From Sinorhizobium sp. A49 (GTDB lineage Bacteria; Pseudomonadota; Alphaproteobacteria; Rhizobiales; Rhizobiaceae), in NCBI RefSeq assembly GCF_002002725.1, contig NZ_MUNW01000063.1, positions 124,001 to 188,000 of the forward strand: DNA of 64,000 nt, given 5' to 3'. Position 1 is the stretch's first letter. Each line of letters opens with the position of its first letter. Both the position numbers and the translations under genes were made by a program. The notes beneath the pieces were generated by a model. It did no database searches. It saw nothing but the letters and a program-made list of their open reading frames with translations, and was not told the DNA's origin. Positions 43,678 through 51,813 of the stretch are shown here, piece by piece.

Positions 43678-45798
43678 TTGTCCGTTTTCAAGAACCTGCC
43701 CGAAGCTCCCGTCGCCGCGAAGAAGCCGGTGACCGATACGCGCCACGGCATCACCCGCACCGACGACTACGCCTGGCTGCGGGACGACAACTGGCAGGCA
43801 ATGTTCAAGGATCCCTCGATCCTCGCCCCTGAAATCCGCAAGCATCTGGAGGCCGAGAACGCCTACATGAACGCGGCGATGGACGACACCAAGGCGCTGC
43901 AGAAGACGCTGTTTGCCGAGATGCGCGGCCGCATCAAGGAAGACGACAGCTCGATACCGGTCAAGGACGGCCCGTTTGCCTATGGCAGCCTCTATGTGAC
44001 CGGCGGCGAGCAGCCGCGCTACTTCCGCATTCCGCGCGACGCCGACAGCAAGGACGAGACCATCCGGCAGGTGCTGCTCGACGGCGACAAGGAAGCGGAA
44101 GGCAAGTCCTATTTCCGTCTTGCCGGCCTCGACCATTCGAGCGATCACAGCCGCGGCCTTTGGGGTTATGACGACAAGGGATCGGAGTATTTCACGCTGA
44201 AGGTGCGCGACCTCACGACCGGCGAGGATCTTGCCGACGTGATCGAGAACACCGGCGGCGGTGGCGCCTGGGCACCTGACGGCAAGAGCTTCTTCTACAC
44301 CGTGCTCGACGACAACCACCGCCCGTCGAAGATCTTCCACCACGTGGTCGGCACGCCGCAGGCAGACGACCGGCTGGTCTACGAGGAGAAGGATCCGGGC
44401 TTCTTCATGTCGGTCGGCGGCTCGCTCCTGGACGACGTCATCTACATCGATATCCACGATCACGAGACCAGCGAGTACCGGTTGCTTTCGACCAAGGACC
44501 TGACAGCCGAGCCGAAACTGGTCGCCGAGCGCGTCATCGGCCTGGAATACGAGATGACCGAAGGCGGTGACGTCTTCTACATCCTGACCAATGCCGACGG
44601 CGCCAAGGATTTCAAGATCATGGAGGCGCCGGTCAATGCTCCTGGCAAGGAGAACTGGCGCGAGCTCGTGGCCCACAAGCCGGGCACGTTGATCCTCAGC
44701 CACATGGCCTATGCCCGCCATCTCGTCTGGCTGCAGCGCCGCGAAGGCCTGCCGGAAATCGTCGTCCGCGACCGCAAGACCGGCGAGGAGCATGCAATCG
44801 CCTTTGCCGAGGAGGCCTATTCGCTCGGTCTTTCCGGTGCTGCCGAATACGACACCGACGTCATCCGCTTTTCCTATTCCTCGATGACGACGCCGTCGCA
44901 GCTCTTCGACTACGACATGGCGACGCGCGAGCGCACGCTGCTCAAGACCCAGGAAGTGCCATCGGGGCACAATCCCGACGACTACGTCACCCGCCGCGTC
45001 TTTGCCCCCTCCTCGGATGGAACCAACGTTCCGGTCACGCTGCTTTATCGCAAGGATACGCCGCTCGACGGCACGGCACCGTGCCTGCTCTATGGCTACG
45101 GCGCCTATGGCATCACCATCCCAGCCGGATTCAACACCAACTGCCTTTCACTCGCGGATCGTGGCTTCGTCTATGCCATCGCCCATATCCGCGGCGGCAA
45201 GGACCGGGGCTTTTCCTGGTACGAAGACGGCAAGATGGCCAAGAAGACCAACACGTTCAAGGACTTCATCGCCGCCGCTGACTATCTGAATCAGGAGAAG
45301 TTCACGTCCTACGCGAACATCGTCGCTGAAGGCGGATCGGCCGGCGGCATGCTGATGGGCGCGATCGCCAACATGGCGCCGGAAAAGTTCACCGGCGTCA
45401 TCGCGGCCGTTCCCTTCGTCGACGTACTCAACACCATGCTCGACGACACGCTGCCGCTGACCCCGCCGGAATGGCCGGAATGGGGCAACCCGATCGACAG
45501 CCGCGAGTTCTACGACATCATCGCCGGCTACTCGCCCTACGATAATGTCGAGGCAAAATCCTACCCGGCGATCCTGGCACTCGGCGGGCTCACCGACCCA
45601 CGCGTGACCTATTGGGAACCGGCGAAGTGGGTGGCACGCCTGCGCGAAAAGACCACAGGCACCGCACCGATCCTGATGAAGACCAACATGGACGCCGGCC
45701 ACGGCGGTGCCTCCGGCCGCTTCCAGCGGCTGGAAGAGATCGCCTTCGAATATGCCTTTGCGATCAAGGTCGCCGGCAAGATGGTGGACCAGGGGTAA
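43678..45798 (+). CDS. Prolyl oligopeptidase-family (S9A) peptidase, oligopeptidase B-like
   Basis: This 706-residue cytosolic peptidase starts at TTG with GGAG ~8 upstream. A seven-bladed beta-propeller precedes an alpha/beta hydrolase domain whose catalytic serine is in EGGSAGGMLMGAIANM. Aspartate follows in the DPRVTYWEPAKW region, and the histidine is in DAGHGGASGR. It cleaves small basic or proline-containing peptides. Length and domain layout fit protease II/oligopeptidase B; the exact specificity is not certain. No signal peptide. Confidence 0.87.
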   Translation: MSVFKNLPEAPVAAKKPVTDTRHGITRTDDYAWLRDDNWQAMFKDPSILAPEIRKHLEAENAYMNAAMDDTKALQKTLFAEMRGRIKEDDSSIPVKDGPFAYGSLYVTGGEQPRYFRIPRDADSKDETIRQVLLDGDKEAEGKSYFRLAGLDHSSDHSRGLWGYDDKGSEYFTLKVRDLTTGEDLADVIENTGGGGAWAPDGKSFFYTVLDDNHRPSKIFHHVVGTPQADDRLVYEEKDPGFFMSVGGSLLDDVIYIDIHDHETSEYRLLSTKDLTAEPKLVAERVIGLEYEMTEGGDVFYILTNADGAKDFKIMEAPVNAPGKENWRELVAHKPGTLILSHMAYARHLVWLQRREGLPEIVVRDRKTGEEHAIAFAEEAYSLGLSGAAEYDTDVIRFSYSSMTTPSQLFDYDMATRERTLLKTQEVPSGHNPDDYVTRRVFAPSSDGTNVPVTLLYRKDTPLDGTAPCLLYGYGAYGITIPAGFNTNCLSLADRGFVYAIAHIRGGKDRGFSWYEDGKMAKKTNTFKDFIAAADYLNQEKFTSYANIVAEGGSAGGMLMGAIANMAPEKFTGVIAAVPFVDVLNTMLDDTLPLTPPEWPEWGNPIDSREFYDIIAGYSPYDNVEAKSYPAILALGGLTDPRVTYWEPAKWVARLREKTTGTAPILMKTNMDAGHGGASGRFQRLEEIAFEYAFAIKVAGKMVDQG

Positions 45799-45803
45799 GC
45801 ACC

Positions 45804-46331
45804 ATGCCCATTCACGTCGCCCTTCTTCGCGCCATCAATGTCGGCGGGACCGGCATGCTGGCGATGGCCGATCTCAGAGCAATCTGCGAAGCGCTCGGCT
45901 TCAGTGACGTGAAAACCTACATCCAGAGCGGAAACGTGCTGTTCCGCTCGGACTTGTCGGCGCCGGAGGTGGCGGCAAAGCTCGACGCGGCCCTTGGCGA
46001 GAAGCTCGGCAAGGCGCCGGGCGTGATGGTGCGCAATGCCGGGCAGTTGCACGCAATTGCCGAGAACGCCCCCTTCCCCGATGCCAAGACCAACCTCCTG
46101 CATGTGGTCTTTCTGCCGAATGCAGCGGCAGCGGATGCTCTCGACAAGCTCGTCGCGCCCGACGGCGAGGAGGTGCGGATCGCCGGACTCGAGATCTACG
46201 TGCACTATCCCAACGGTTCCGGGCGGTCGAAGATGAAGCTGCCGGCGCTGAAGCCGGGGACGGCGCGCAACCTCAACACCGTTCGCAAGCTCGCCGAACT
46301 GGCGCAGGCGATGGAAGTCGATAAGGCCTGA
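45804..46331 (+). CDS. DUF1697 family protein
   Basis: This 175-residue DUF1697 protein begins MPIHVALLRAINVGGTGMLAMADLRAICEALGFSDVKTYIQSGNVLF, with the family signature RAINVGG and YIQSGNV. It is a common small cytosolic protein of unknown function. The ATG lies 4 bases after the peptidase stop, with its AGGGG site inside that gene, so the two are probably coupled. Confidence 0.85.
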   Translation: MPIHVALLRAINVGGTGMLAMADLRAICEALGFSDVKTYIQSGNVLFRSDLSAPEVAAKLDAALGEKLGKAPGVMVRNAGQLHAIAENAPFPDAKTNLLHVVFLPNAAAADALDKLVAPDGEEVRIAGLEIYVHYPNGSGRSKMKLPALKPGTARNLNTVRKLAELAQAMEVDKA

Positions 46332-46334
46332 AGC

Positions 46335-46952
46335 TCAGGAGGCTGCCGGCTGGAACAGCAGCCGGATGAAGGTGCGGAAGACCAGCAGCTGAGCCGGCAG
46401 GTTCTTCGGCTCCTTCAACGCCTTTGACAGGATGATGCCACCCTCGATCACCGTCGAGACCATGTCGGCGAGCTGGTCGACATCCAGCGGCTCGCGTGGC
46501 CGGTAAACCTGCATGATGTCGCGAAACATCGCGCCGAAACGCCGACGCCACATCAGGGCCGCCTGCCGGTTGATCTCCTGGATATCGCGATCGAAGGCCC
46601 GTTCGTGGCTGCAGATCACCGCGACCAGGCAGCCTGGGTGACCGTTTGGAAGATCGGAGAGAAGCTCCGACAGCAGCTTGAGGCCGAGCAGAAACGCCTG
46701 AAGCGGATCGTCCGCAAGCTCGCGCGCCCGGCTGAAAATCTCGTCGTAGATCCGCTCGTCGTTCTCGACGTAGCGTTCGAGCAGCGCTTTCGCCAGCTCG
46801 TTCTTGTCGCGAAAATGGTAGAAGAAGCCACTCTTGGTGATGCCGGTTTCAGCGATCAGTTCATCGATCGAGGTCGCGCCAAAGCCCTTCGCCAACACCG
46901 AGATTTCGGCTGCGTCGAGGATCTTGGCACGGGTTTCCTCACCCTTTCGCAT
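46335..46952 (-). CDS. TetR-family transcriptional regulator
   Basis: The protein has 205 residues from ATG 46952 (MRKGEETRAKILDAAEISVLAKGFGATSIDELIAETGITKSGFFYHFRDKNELAKALLERYV), a TetR DNA-binding domain of the YcdC/AcrR type. A palindrome TACCG-T-CGGTA and a CGGTACAGTTT segment lie just upstream of the start, the probable autoregulatory operator. It is convergent with the DUF1697 gene and divergent from the homocysteine methyltransferase. Confidence 0.87.
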   Translation of the reverse strand: MRKGEETRAKILDAAEISVLAKGFGATSIDELIAETGITKSGFFYHFRDKNELAKALLERYVENDERIYDEIFSRARELADDPLQAFLLGLKLLSELLSDLPNGHPGCLVAVICSHERAFDRDIQEINRQAALMWRRRFGAMFRDIMQVYRPREPLDVDQLADMVSTVIEGGIILSKALKEPKNLPAQLLVFRTFIRLLFQPAAS

Positions 46953-46964
46953 TAGCCGTTTCCC

Positions 46965-46981
46965 TACCGTCGGTACAGTTT
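46965..46981. promoter_or_regulatory. Operator-like palindrome next to the first TetR gene
   Basis: TACCG (46965-46969)-T-CGGTA (46971-46975) is a near-perfect 11-bp palindrome. It continues into CGGTACAGTTT, 11 bases that also occur at the second TetR gene (50576-50586). It lies 13 bases upstream of the start codon. Probable TetR autorepression site. Confidence 0.6.
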
Positions 46982-47191
46982 TCGTCAACGAACCCACGAC
47001 CAGCGAGCAATGCCGCGGCAAAACTCTACCAGCAACCCAATGATTTTACTGAGATATTTATGTATATTAGCAATAGTATACCGCAAGTCGCCTAGTTTAG
47101 AAGATGATAAAAAGGCAGAAATTTAACCATCCTTGCGGGAATGGGAGCGCTCCGCCGGGATCCAACGAGACCAAAACGGGTGGAGACCGAC

Positions 47192-48148
47192 ATGGCCAAA
47201 TACCGACGCAGCCTGCCGCTCATGAAGGGTGGAACCTTTCTCAGCGACGGCGGCATGGAAACGACGCTCATCTTTCACGAAGGCGTCGAGCTTCCGCACT
47301 TTGCTTCCTTCGTCCTCTTGTCGACGTCCGAGGGACGACGACGACTGCTGAACTACTACACGCGCTATCTCGACATCGCGCAGCACCACGGCACCGGCTT
47401 CGTGCTCGACACCGCAACGTGGCGGGCGAGTGCCGACTGGGGCTCCAAGCTTGGCTACGATGCCAGGGCGCTTGCCGAACTCAACCAGAATGCCGTCTAT
47501 CTGCTGACGGAGCTGCGCGCAGAATACGAACGACCGCAGGCACCGATCGTGCTCAGCGGCGCAATCGGGCCGCGCGGTGACGGCTACAGAGCGGGCCGGA
47601 TGAGCCCTGACGAGGCCGAGGACTATCATGCCGCGCAGGTCGCTGCCTTTGCCGTCAGCGATGCCGACATGATCTCAGCCTACACGATTACCAATATAGA
47701 CGAGGCGATCGGCATCGCCCGCTCGGCGCAGAGCCACGGCATGCCCTGCGCCATCTCGTTCACGGTTGAGACAGACGGGCGGTTGCCGAACGGCCGCGCT
47801 CTCAAAGATGCGATCGAGATCGTCGACGCGGCGACCGGCCGGTTTCCGCAATACTACATGATCAACTGCGCCCATCCTGATCATTTCGAGGCGAGCCTCG
47901 ATACCGGTAGCGCCTGGGTCCACAGGATCGGCGGCATCCGTGCCAATGCCTCGACGAAAAGCCACAGCGAACTCGACGAAAGCGAGACGCTCGATGCCGG
48001 CGATCCTGTTGAACTCGGGCAGCGCTATCGGATGCTGGCCGACCGTTTGCCCCGACTGCGCGTTCTCGGCGGCTGCTGCGGCACCGACCACCGCCATATC
48101 GCGGCAATTTGCGAGGCCTGCCTTTCGCCGACGGCGCTGAGCGCCTGA
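47192..48148 (+). CDS. Homocysteine S-methyltransferase family protein
   Basis: This 318-residue TIM-barrel enzyme has FLSDGGMETTLIF near the start. The zinc ligands are at NCAHP (first Cys) and GGCCGTDHRHI (paired Cys). It transfers methyl from S-methylmethionine or another donor to homocysteine or another thiol. GGAGACC precedes ATG. Probably regulated by the divergent TetR. The zinc site is complete. Confidence 0.87.
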   Translation: MAKYRRSLPLMKGGTFLSDGGMETTLIFHEGVELPHFASFVLLSTSEGRRRLLNYYTRYLDIAQHHGTGFVLDTATWRASADWGSKLGYDARALAELNQNAVYLLTELRAEYERPQAPIVLSGAIGPRGDGYRAGRMSPDEAEDYHAAQVAAFAVSDADMISAYTITNIDEAIGIARSAQSHGMPCAISFTVETDGRLPNGRALKDAIEIVDAATGRFPQYYMINCAHPDHFEASLDTGSAWVHRIGGIRANASTKSHSELDESETLDAGDPVELGQRYRMLADRLPRLRVLGGCCGTDHRHIAAICEACLSPTALSA

Positions 48149-48173
48149 GACGAAGACGGCACTCGCCCTCCCG

Positions 48174-48205
48174 GCCCTCCCGCGAATGACCTCTCGCGGG
48201 AGGGC
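48174..48205. terminator. Perfect 12-bp inverted repeat after the homocysteine methyltransferase
   Basis: GCCCTCCCGCGA / TCGCGGGAGGGC are perfect, with an 8-base loop. No T-tract follows, so intrinsic termination would be weak; it may shield the 3' end or be a repeat element. Confidence 0.5.
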
Positions 48206-48310
48206 GCCGCCTTGCTGGCCAACCCTCGCGAAACGAGGACAGCTCGTGTAGACTTGGCGCGAAAGGGCGGTGGCCGGAACGTCCCGGCGGGAGCCGCTGA
48301 CCGCAGAACC

Positions 48311-49816
48311 ATGAACTACGTGCCGCCTTCGACGACTGCAGGAACCGACGGTTTCCGTTTCGACAACAGCTTTGCACTGCTGCCGCCGCAGTTCTTCGCC
48401 CGCGTCGACCCGACGCCGGTTGCCGAGCCCTGGCTGATCAAGCTCAACCGATCACTTGCCGAAGACCTCGGCCTCGACGTCGCCAGCCTTGAGCGCGACG
48501 GTGCCCAGATCTTTTCCGGCAACAGCGTGCCTGCCGGCGCTGCGCCGCTTGCGATGGCCTATGCGGGCCATCAGTTCGGCACCTTCGTGCCGCAGCTGGG
48601 CGACGGCCGCGCGATCCTTCTCGGCGAAGTCATCGACCGGAGCGGGCAAAGACGCGATATCCAGTTGAAGGGACCGGGACAGACCCCTTTCTCGCGCCGC
48701 GGCGACGGCCGGGCGGCGCTCGGCCCGGTGCTGCGCGAATACATCGTCAGTGAAGCGATGTTCGCGCTCGGCATCCCGGCGACCCGGGCGCTTGCCGCTG
48801 TCGTGACCGGCCAACCTGTTTATCGCGAGCGGATCCTGCCCGGTGCGGTCTTTACCCGTGTGGCTGCCAGCCATATCCGGGTCGGTACCTTCCAGTTTTT
48901 TGCGGCGCGCGGCGATATGGCTTCAGTCCAGGCGCTGGCCGACTATGCGATCGAGCGCCACTACCCGGAGATCAAGAACGACGAGCGCCCCTATCTCGCC
49001 TTCTTCAAGGCAGTGGCGGCACGGCAGGCGGCCCTGATTGCCCGATGGTTGCATGTCGGCTTCATCCACGGCGTGATGAACACCGACAACATGACGATCT
49101 CGGGAGAGACGATCGACTTCGGCCCTTGCGCCTTCATGGATGTCTATGATCCGAAAAAGGTGTTTTCCTCGATCGATCAGTTCGGGCGCTACGCCTATGC
49201 CAGCCAGCCGGCGATCGGCCAGTGGAACCTGACGAGGCTTGCCGAGACGCTGGTGCCACTCTTCGATCCGGTGGCCGCGACAGCGGTCGACCTCGCCAAC
49301 GACGCTCTTGGCGAATATGGCGCGATTTTCCAGCGGCATTGGCTCGAAGGAATGCGCCGCAAGATCGGGCTTGCCGGCGAAGAGGAAGGCGATCTTGACC
49401 TAGTGCAGCGCCTGCTGACCGCCATGCATCAGGGCGAAGCCGATTTCACCCTTACCTTCCGCAGACTTTGCGAGTGTGCGGTCAGCCCAGGTGCGGACAC
49501 GGCCCTGATCTCCCTGTTTGCCGAACCCATCGGCGTGACGTCCTGGCTCGCCGACTGGCGAAAGCGTCTTGAACGGGGGCCGGGAACCGCGGACGAGCGC
49601 ACCGCTGCAATGAGGGCGGTCAACCCGGCCTACATCCCGCGCAATCACCGGATCGAACAGGCGATTGTTGCAGCGACGGAGGATGCCGACTTCTCCCTGT
49701 TCGAAGCGCTCGTCGACGTGACGTCAGAACCCTACAAAGACCAGCCGCGTTTTGCAGCCTATGCCGATCCGCCGCAGCCGGGAGAGGAAGTGCAGCAGAC
49801 CTTTTGTGGCACATGA
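48311..49816 (+). CDS. selO: Protein adenylyltransferase SelO/YdiU
   Basis: The 501-residue SelO/YdiU pseudokinase begins MNYVPPSTTAGTDGFRFDNSFALLPPQFFARVDPTPV. It carries GHQFGTFVPQLGDGRAILLGEV and IQLKGPGQTPFSRRGDGRAALGPVLREYI, the ATP-binding part, then MNTDNMTISGETIDFGPCAFMD, with the metal-binding Asp/Asn. SelO transfers AMP to Ser/Thr/Tyr of target proteins, including redox proteins, in a stress-linked manner. Length and motifs are normal; bacterial SelO may lack selenocysteine, as here. Confidence 0.88.
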   Translation: MNYVPPSTTAGTDGFRFDNSFALLPPQFFARVDPTPVAEPWLIKLNRSLAEDLGLDVASLERDGAQIFSGNSVPAGAAPLAMAYAGHQFGTFVPQLGDGRAILLGEVIDRSGQRRDIQLKGPGQTPFSRRGDGRAALGPVLREYIVSEAMFALGIPATRALAAVVTGQPVYRERILPGAVFTRVAASHIRVGTFQFFAARGDMASVQALADYAIERHYPEIKNDERPYLAFFKAVAARQAALIARWLHVGFIHGVMNTDNMTISGETIDFGPCAFMDVYDPKKVFSSIDQFGRYAYASQPAIGQWNLTRLAETLVPLFDPVAATAVDLANDALGEYGAIFQRHWLEGMRRKIGLAGEEEGDLDLVQRLLTAMHQGEADFTLTFRRLCECAVSPGADTALISLFAEPIGVTSWLADWRKRLERGPGTADERTAAMRAVNPAYIPRNHRIEQAIVAATEDADFSLFEALVDVTSEPYKDQPRFAAYADPPQPGEEVQQTFCGT

Positions 49817-49861
49817 GGACAACTCGACAAGCGCGTAGCGCTTGCTGATCATGGTCGTTGG

Positions 49862-50494
49862 CTATGGCTTCCGGCCATAGGCCGCAAGGAAAATCCGCAC
49901 GCTTTCCCTTGCGTGCGATCGAAGCGCAGCGGCATCAGGAATTGCCTGGTCGCCGAGCAGCATGGCATCGTTGACGGGCTCGCCCATCACCAACCAGTTG
50001 AAGCAGGACGCGGCGGCACGCAGGTCCTCCGCCTCGACATCGCCGCTCTCGCGGTAGTGGGCAAAGGCTTTGGTCAGTCTGTCGATCGAACGACGCGGCC
50101 CTTTCGCGTGCAGTCTTTTGCCCAGCTCAGGAAAGCGTTCGGCTTCGCCGATCACCAGGCGTCGCAGTTGCATCAGCCGCGGCGTCATGACGATCGCCAG
50201 CTGCTGCTCGGCGAAATCGTTCAGAAAATCCCCGATCGGGCGTCCACCGACGGGATCAGCGACCTGCTCCTCCAGTTCATCGCCGGCCACGCCTGTCATG
50301 CCGGTGACGATATCGAGGAACAGCGCTTCCTTGGTTCCGAAATGGGCATAGACGGTCTGCTTCGACACGCCGGCCATCGCTGCCACCTCGTCCATGTTCG
50401 TCGCAAGAAAACCGCGCTGCAGGAAAAGCTCGGTGGCGGCAGCAAGGATGGCCTGTCGCTTCCTTGTCGTTCGCGTCTCGACGGGGTTCGTCAT
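49862..50494 (-). CDS. TetR-family transcriptional regulator
   Basis: The protein has 210 residues from ATG 50494. ETRTTRKRQAILAAATELFLQRGFLATNMDEVAAMAGVSKQTVYAHFGTKEALFLDIV is a standard TetR HTH, followed by a ligand-binding domain. A 29-bp inverted repeat lies in the 120-base divergent gap to the GFA gene. It is convergent with selO. It probably represses itself and the GFA operon. Confidence 0.87.
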   Translation of the reverse strand: MTNPVETRTTRKRQAILAAATELFLQRGFLATNMDEVAAMAGVSKQTVYAHFGTKEALFLDIVTGMTGVAGDELEEQVADPVGGRPIGDFLNDFAEQQLAIVMTPRLMQLRRLVIGEAERFPELGKRLHAKGPRRSIDRLTKAFAHYRESGDVEAEDLRAAASCFNWLVMGEPVNDAMLLGDQAIPDAAALRSHARESVRIFLAAYGRKP

Positions 50495-50561
50495 TCTCAA
50501 CCACGACCTTTCACAGAAGCACGCGATAGCACAAGCTGCCGATTAGCACGGCCGCATTGAC

Positions 50562-50590
50562 AAATCAAACTGGACGGTACAGTTTGATTT
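50562..50590. promoter_or_regulatory. TetR operator: 11-bp inverted repeat
   Basis: AAATCAAACTG-GACGGTA-CAGTTTGATTT: perfect 11-bp arms around a 7-base centre, halfway between the divergent TetR and GFA starts. The right arm holds CGGTACAGTTT, which also appears at the other TetR promoter (46971-46981). A convincing autoregulatory operator. Confidence 0.75.
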
Positions 50591-50613
50591 CTGTTTGAAG
50601 ACGGAGATTGCGG

Positions 50614-51174
50614 GTGGGCAGGAGCGAAAGCCGGACCTTGAATGCGCGATGCAATTGCGGGCAGGTGGAGATGCGCGCCGTCGGCAGGCCGATCGTGACA
50701 ACGGCCTGTTACTGTGAAAGCTGCCGGAAAGCGGGCGAATTGTTCGAGGCGTTGCCCGGTGCTGGACCGGCGCTCAATAGCGATGGGTCCACGGATTTCG
50801 TTCTCTTCCGCAAGGATCGGATAGACTGCACGCTTGGCGCCGATCAGCTTCGCGAGCATCGCCTGACGCCAACATCGAAAACCCGTCGCGTTGTCGCCAC
50901 CTGCTGCAATACGCCGATGTTTCTCGAGTTTACCGGTGGTCATTGGCTGACGCTCTACCGGCAGCGCCTCGACCCGCGGAACCGGCCACCGGTGCAGATG
51001 CGGGTGATGACACGGTATCGCCAGGCCGGCGTCACCATCGCGGACGGCCTGCCGAGTTACGCCGGACATTCCGGAAAATTCATGCTGAAACTGATGGGTG
51101 CCTGGGCGGCAATGGCGTTCCGGACCCCTGAGATCGACTATGTGAAGGGAGCGCTTGATGGCCACGGAACGTGA
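50614..51174 (+). CDS. GFA/CENP-V-type zinc-binding protein
   Basis: The protein has 186 residues from GTG 50614 with GGAG ~8 upstream. The cysteine array RCNCGQVEMRA, then TACYCESCRKAG, and TCCNTPMFLEF matches the glutathione-dependent formaldehyde-activating (GFA) fold, which binds Zn. It may activate formaldehyde adducts or be a general redox/zinc protein. It shares its stop region with the next gene (overlap of ~17 bases) and the TetR operator upstream. Confidence 0.78.
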   Translation: MGRSESRTLNARCNCGQVEMRAVGRPIVTTACYCESCRKAGELFEALPGAGPALNSDGSTDFVLFRKDRIDCTLGADQLREHRLTPTSKTRRVVATCCNTPMFLEFTGGHWLTLYRQRLDPRNRPPVQMRVMTRYRQAGVTIADGLPSYAGHSGKFMLKLMGAWAAMAFRTPEIDYVKGALDGHGT

Positions 51175-51457
51175 AAAGATCGAGATCCAGAACATCGTTT
51201 CGCCCGGACACGTCACCCGTGTCGACAAGATCAAGTATGATGCAATGAAGGACGCGCTGCTGACCGCTCTGTCCCGCGAGCAGACGCCGCTCACGGTTGC
51301 CGAAGCAAAACAGAAGCTGCTGCCGTTGCTGCCCGACGATCTCTTTCCAGGCGGCGAGAAAGCCGGCTGGTGGCTGAAGGCCGTCCAGCTCGATCTCGAG
51401 GCGAAGGGCATATTGCGCCGGGAAAACACCAAACCGCTGCGCCTTCGGCTCGCCTAG
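51158..51457 (+). CDS. Small DUF6958-like protein
   Basis: The 99-residue product overlaps the GFA gene by 17 bases, indicating coupling. It begins MATEREKIEIQNIVSPGHVTRVDKIKYDAMKDALL, then PLTVAEAKQKLLPLLPDDLFPGGEKAGWWLKAVQLDLEAKGIL, a predicted helical small protein seen beside TetR/GFA-type genes in rhizobia. It has no cysteine. Function unknown; family attribution is moderate. Confidence 0.65.
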   Translation: MATEREKIEIQNIVSPGHVTRVDKIKYDAMKDALLTALSREQTPLTVAEAKQKLLPLLPDDLFPGGEKAGWWLKAVQLDLEAKGILRRENTKPLRLRLA

Positions 51458-51813
51458 GCGGTTCACACTCACCTTCCTTGACAGTCGTCGTGCTTGCGCG
51501 CCTGGCCTTGGCATGTCGCGTACCTGCCGGGGCGACCCGTCCCCGCAGGCCGCGACGCTCTCCGGCGCGCAACTTCATTGTGGCCACCTTAAATTTTTGC
51601 GCTGCGAAATTGCGGCTATTGAAAGGCAAGTCCGGCGCGTTAGGTGCTAGAGGGCGGGCCATCGCGAGACTGGCCCAAGCCCGATCTGACGGCCGCGGCC
51701 TCCCTCGCGACCGCCGACCCCGAAACCGATTTTTCCCGCGTGGCCATTCATCCGGGCCGCCTCAATGAAAAAGCCGTGCAACGGCGCCGTTCTTCAATTC
51801 GGGAGTTCCCACC
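51458..51813. other. 356-base gap before gcd
   Basis: It lacks a credible ORF. The gcd promoter must lie here; I could not identify a PhoB-type box. GGGCGGG and CCGCC-rich runs occur but no terminator with T-tract. Confidence 0.35.

Noticed and set aside
43636-44970. Minus-strand 444-codon ORF over the S9 peptidase
   Set aside because: Shadow frame; the plus strand has the catalytic triad.
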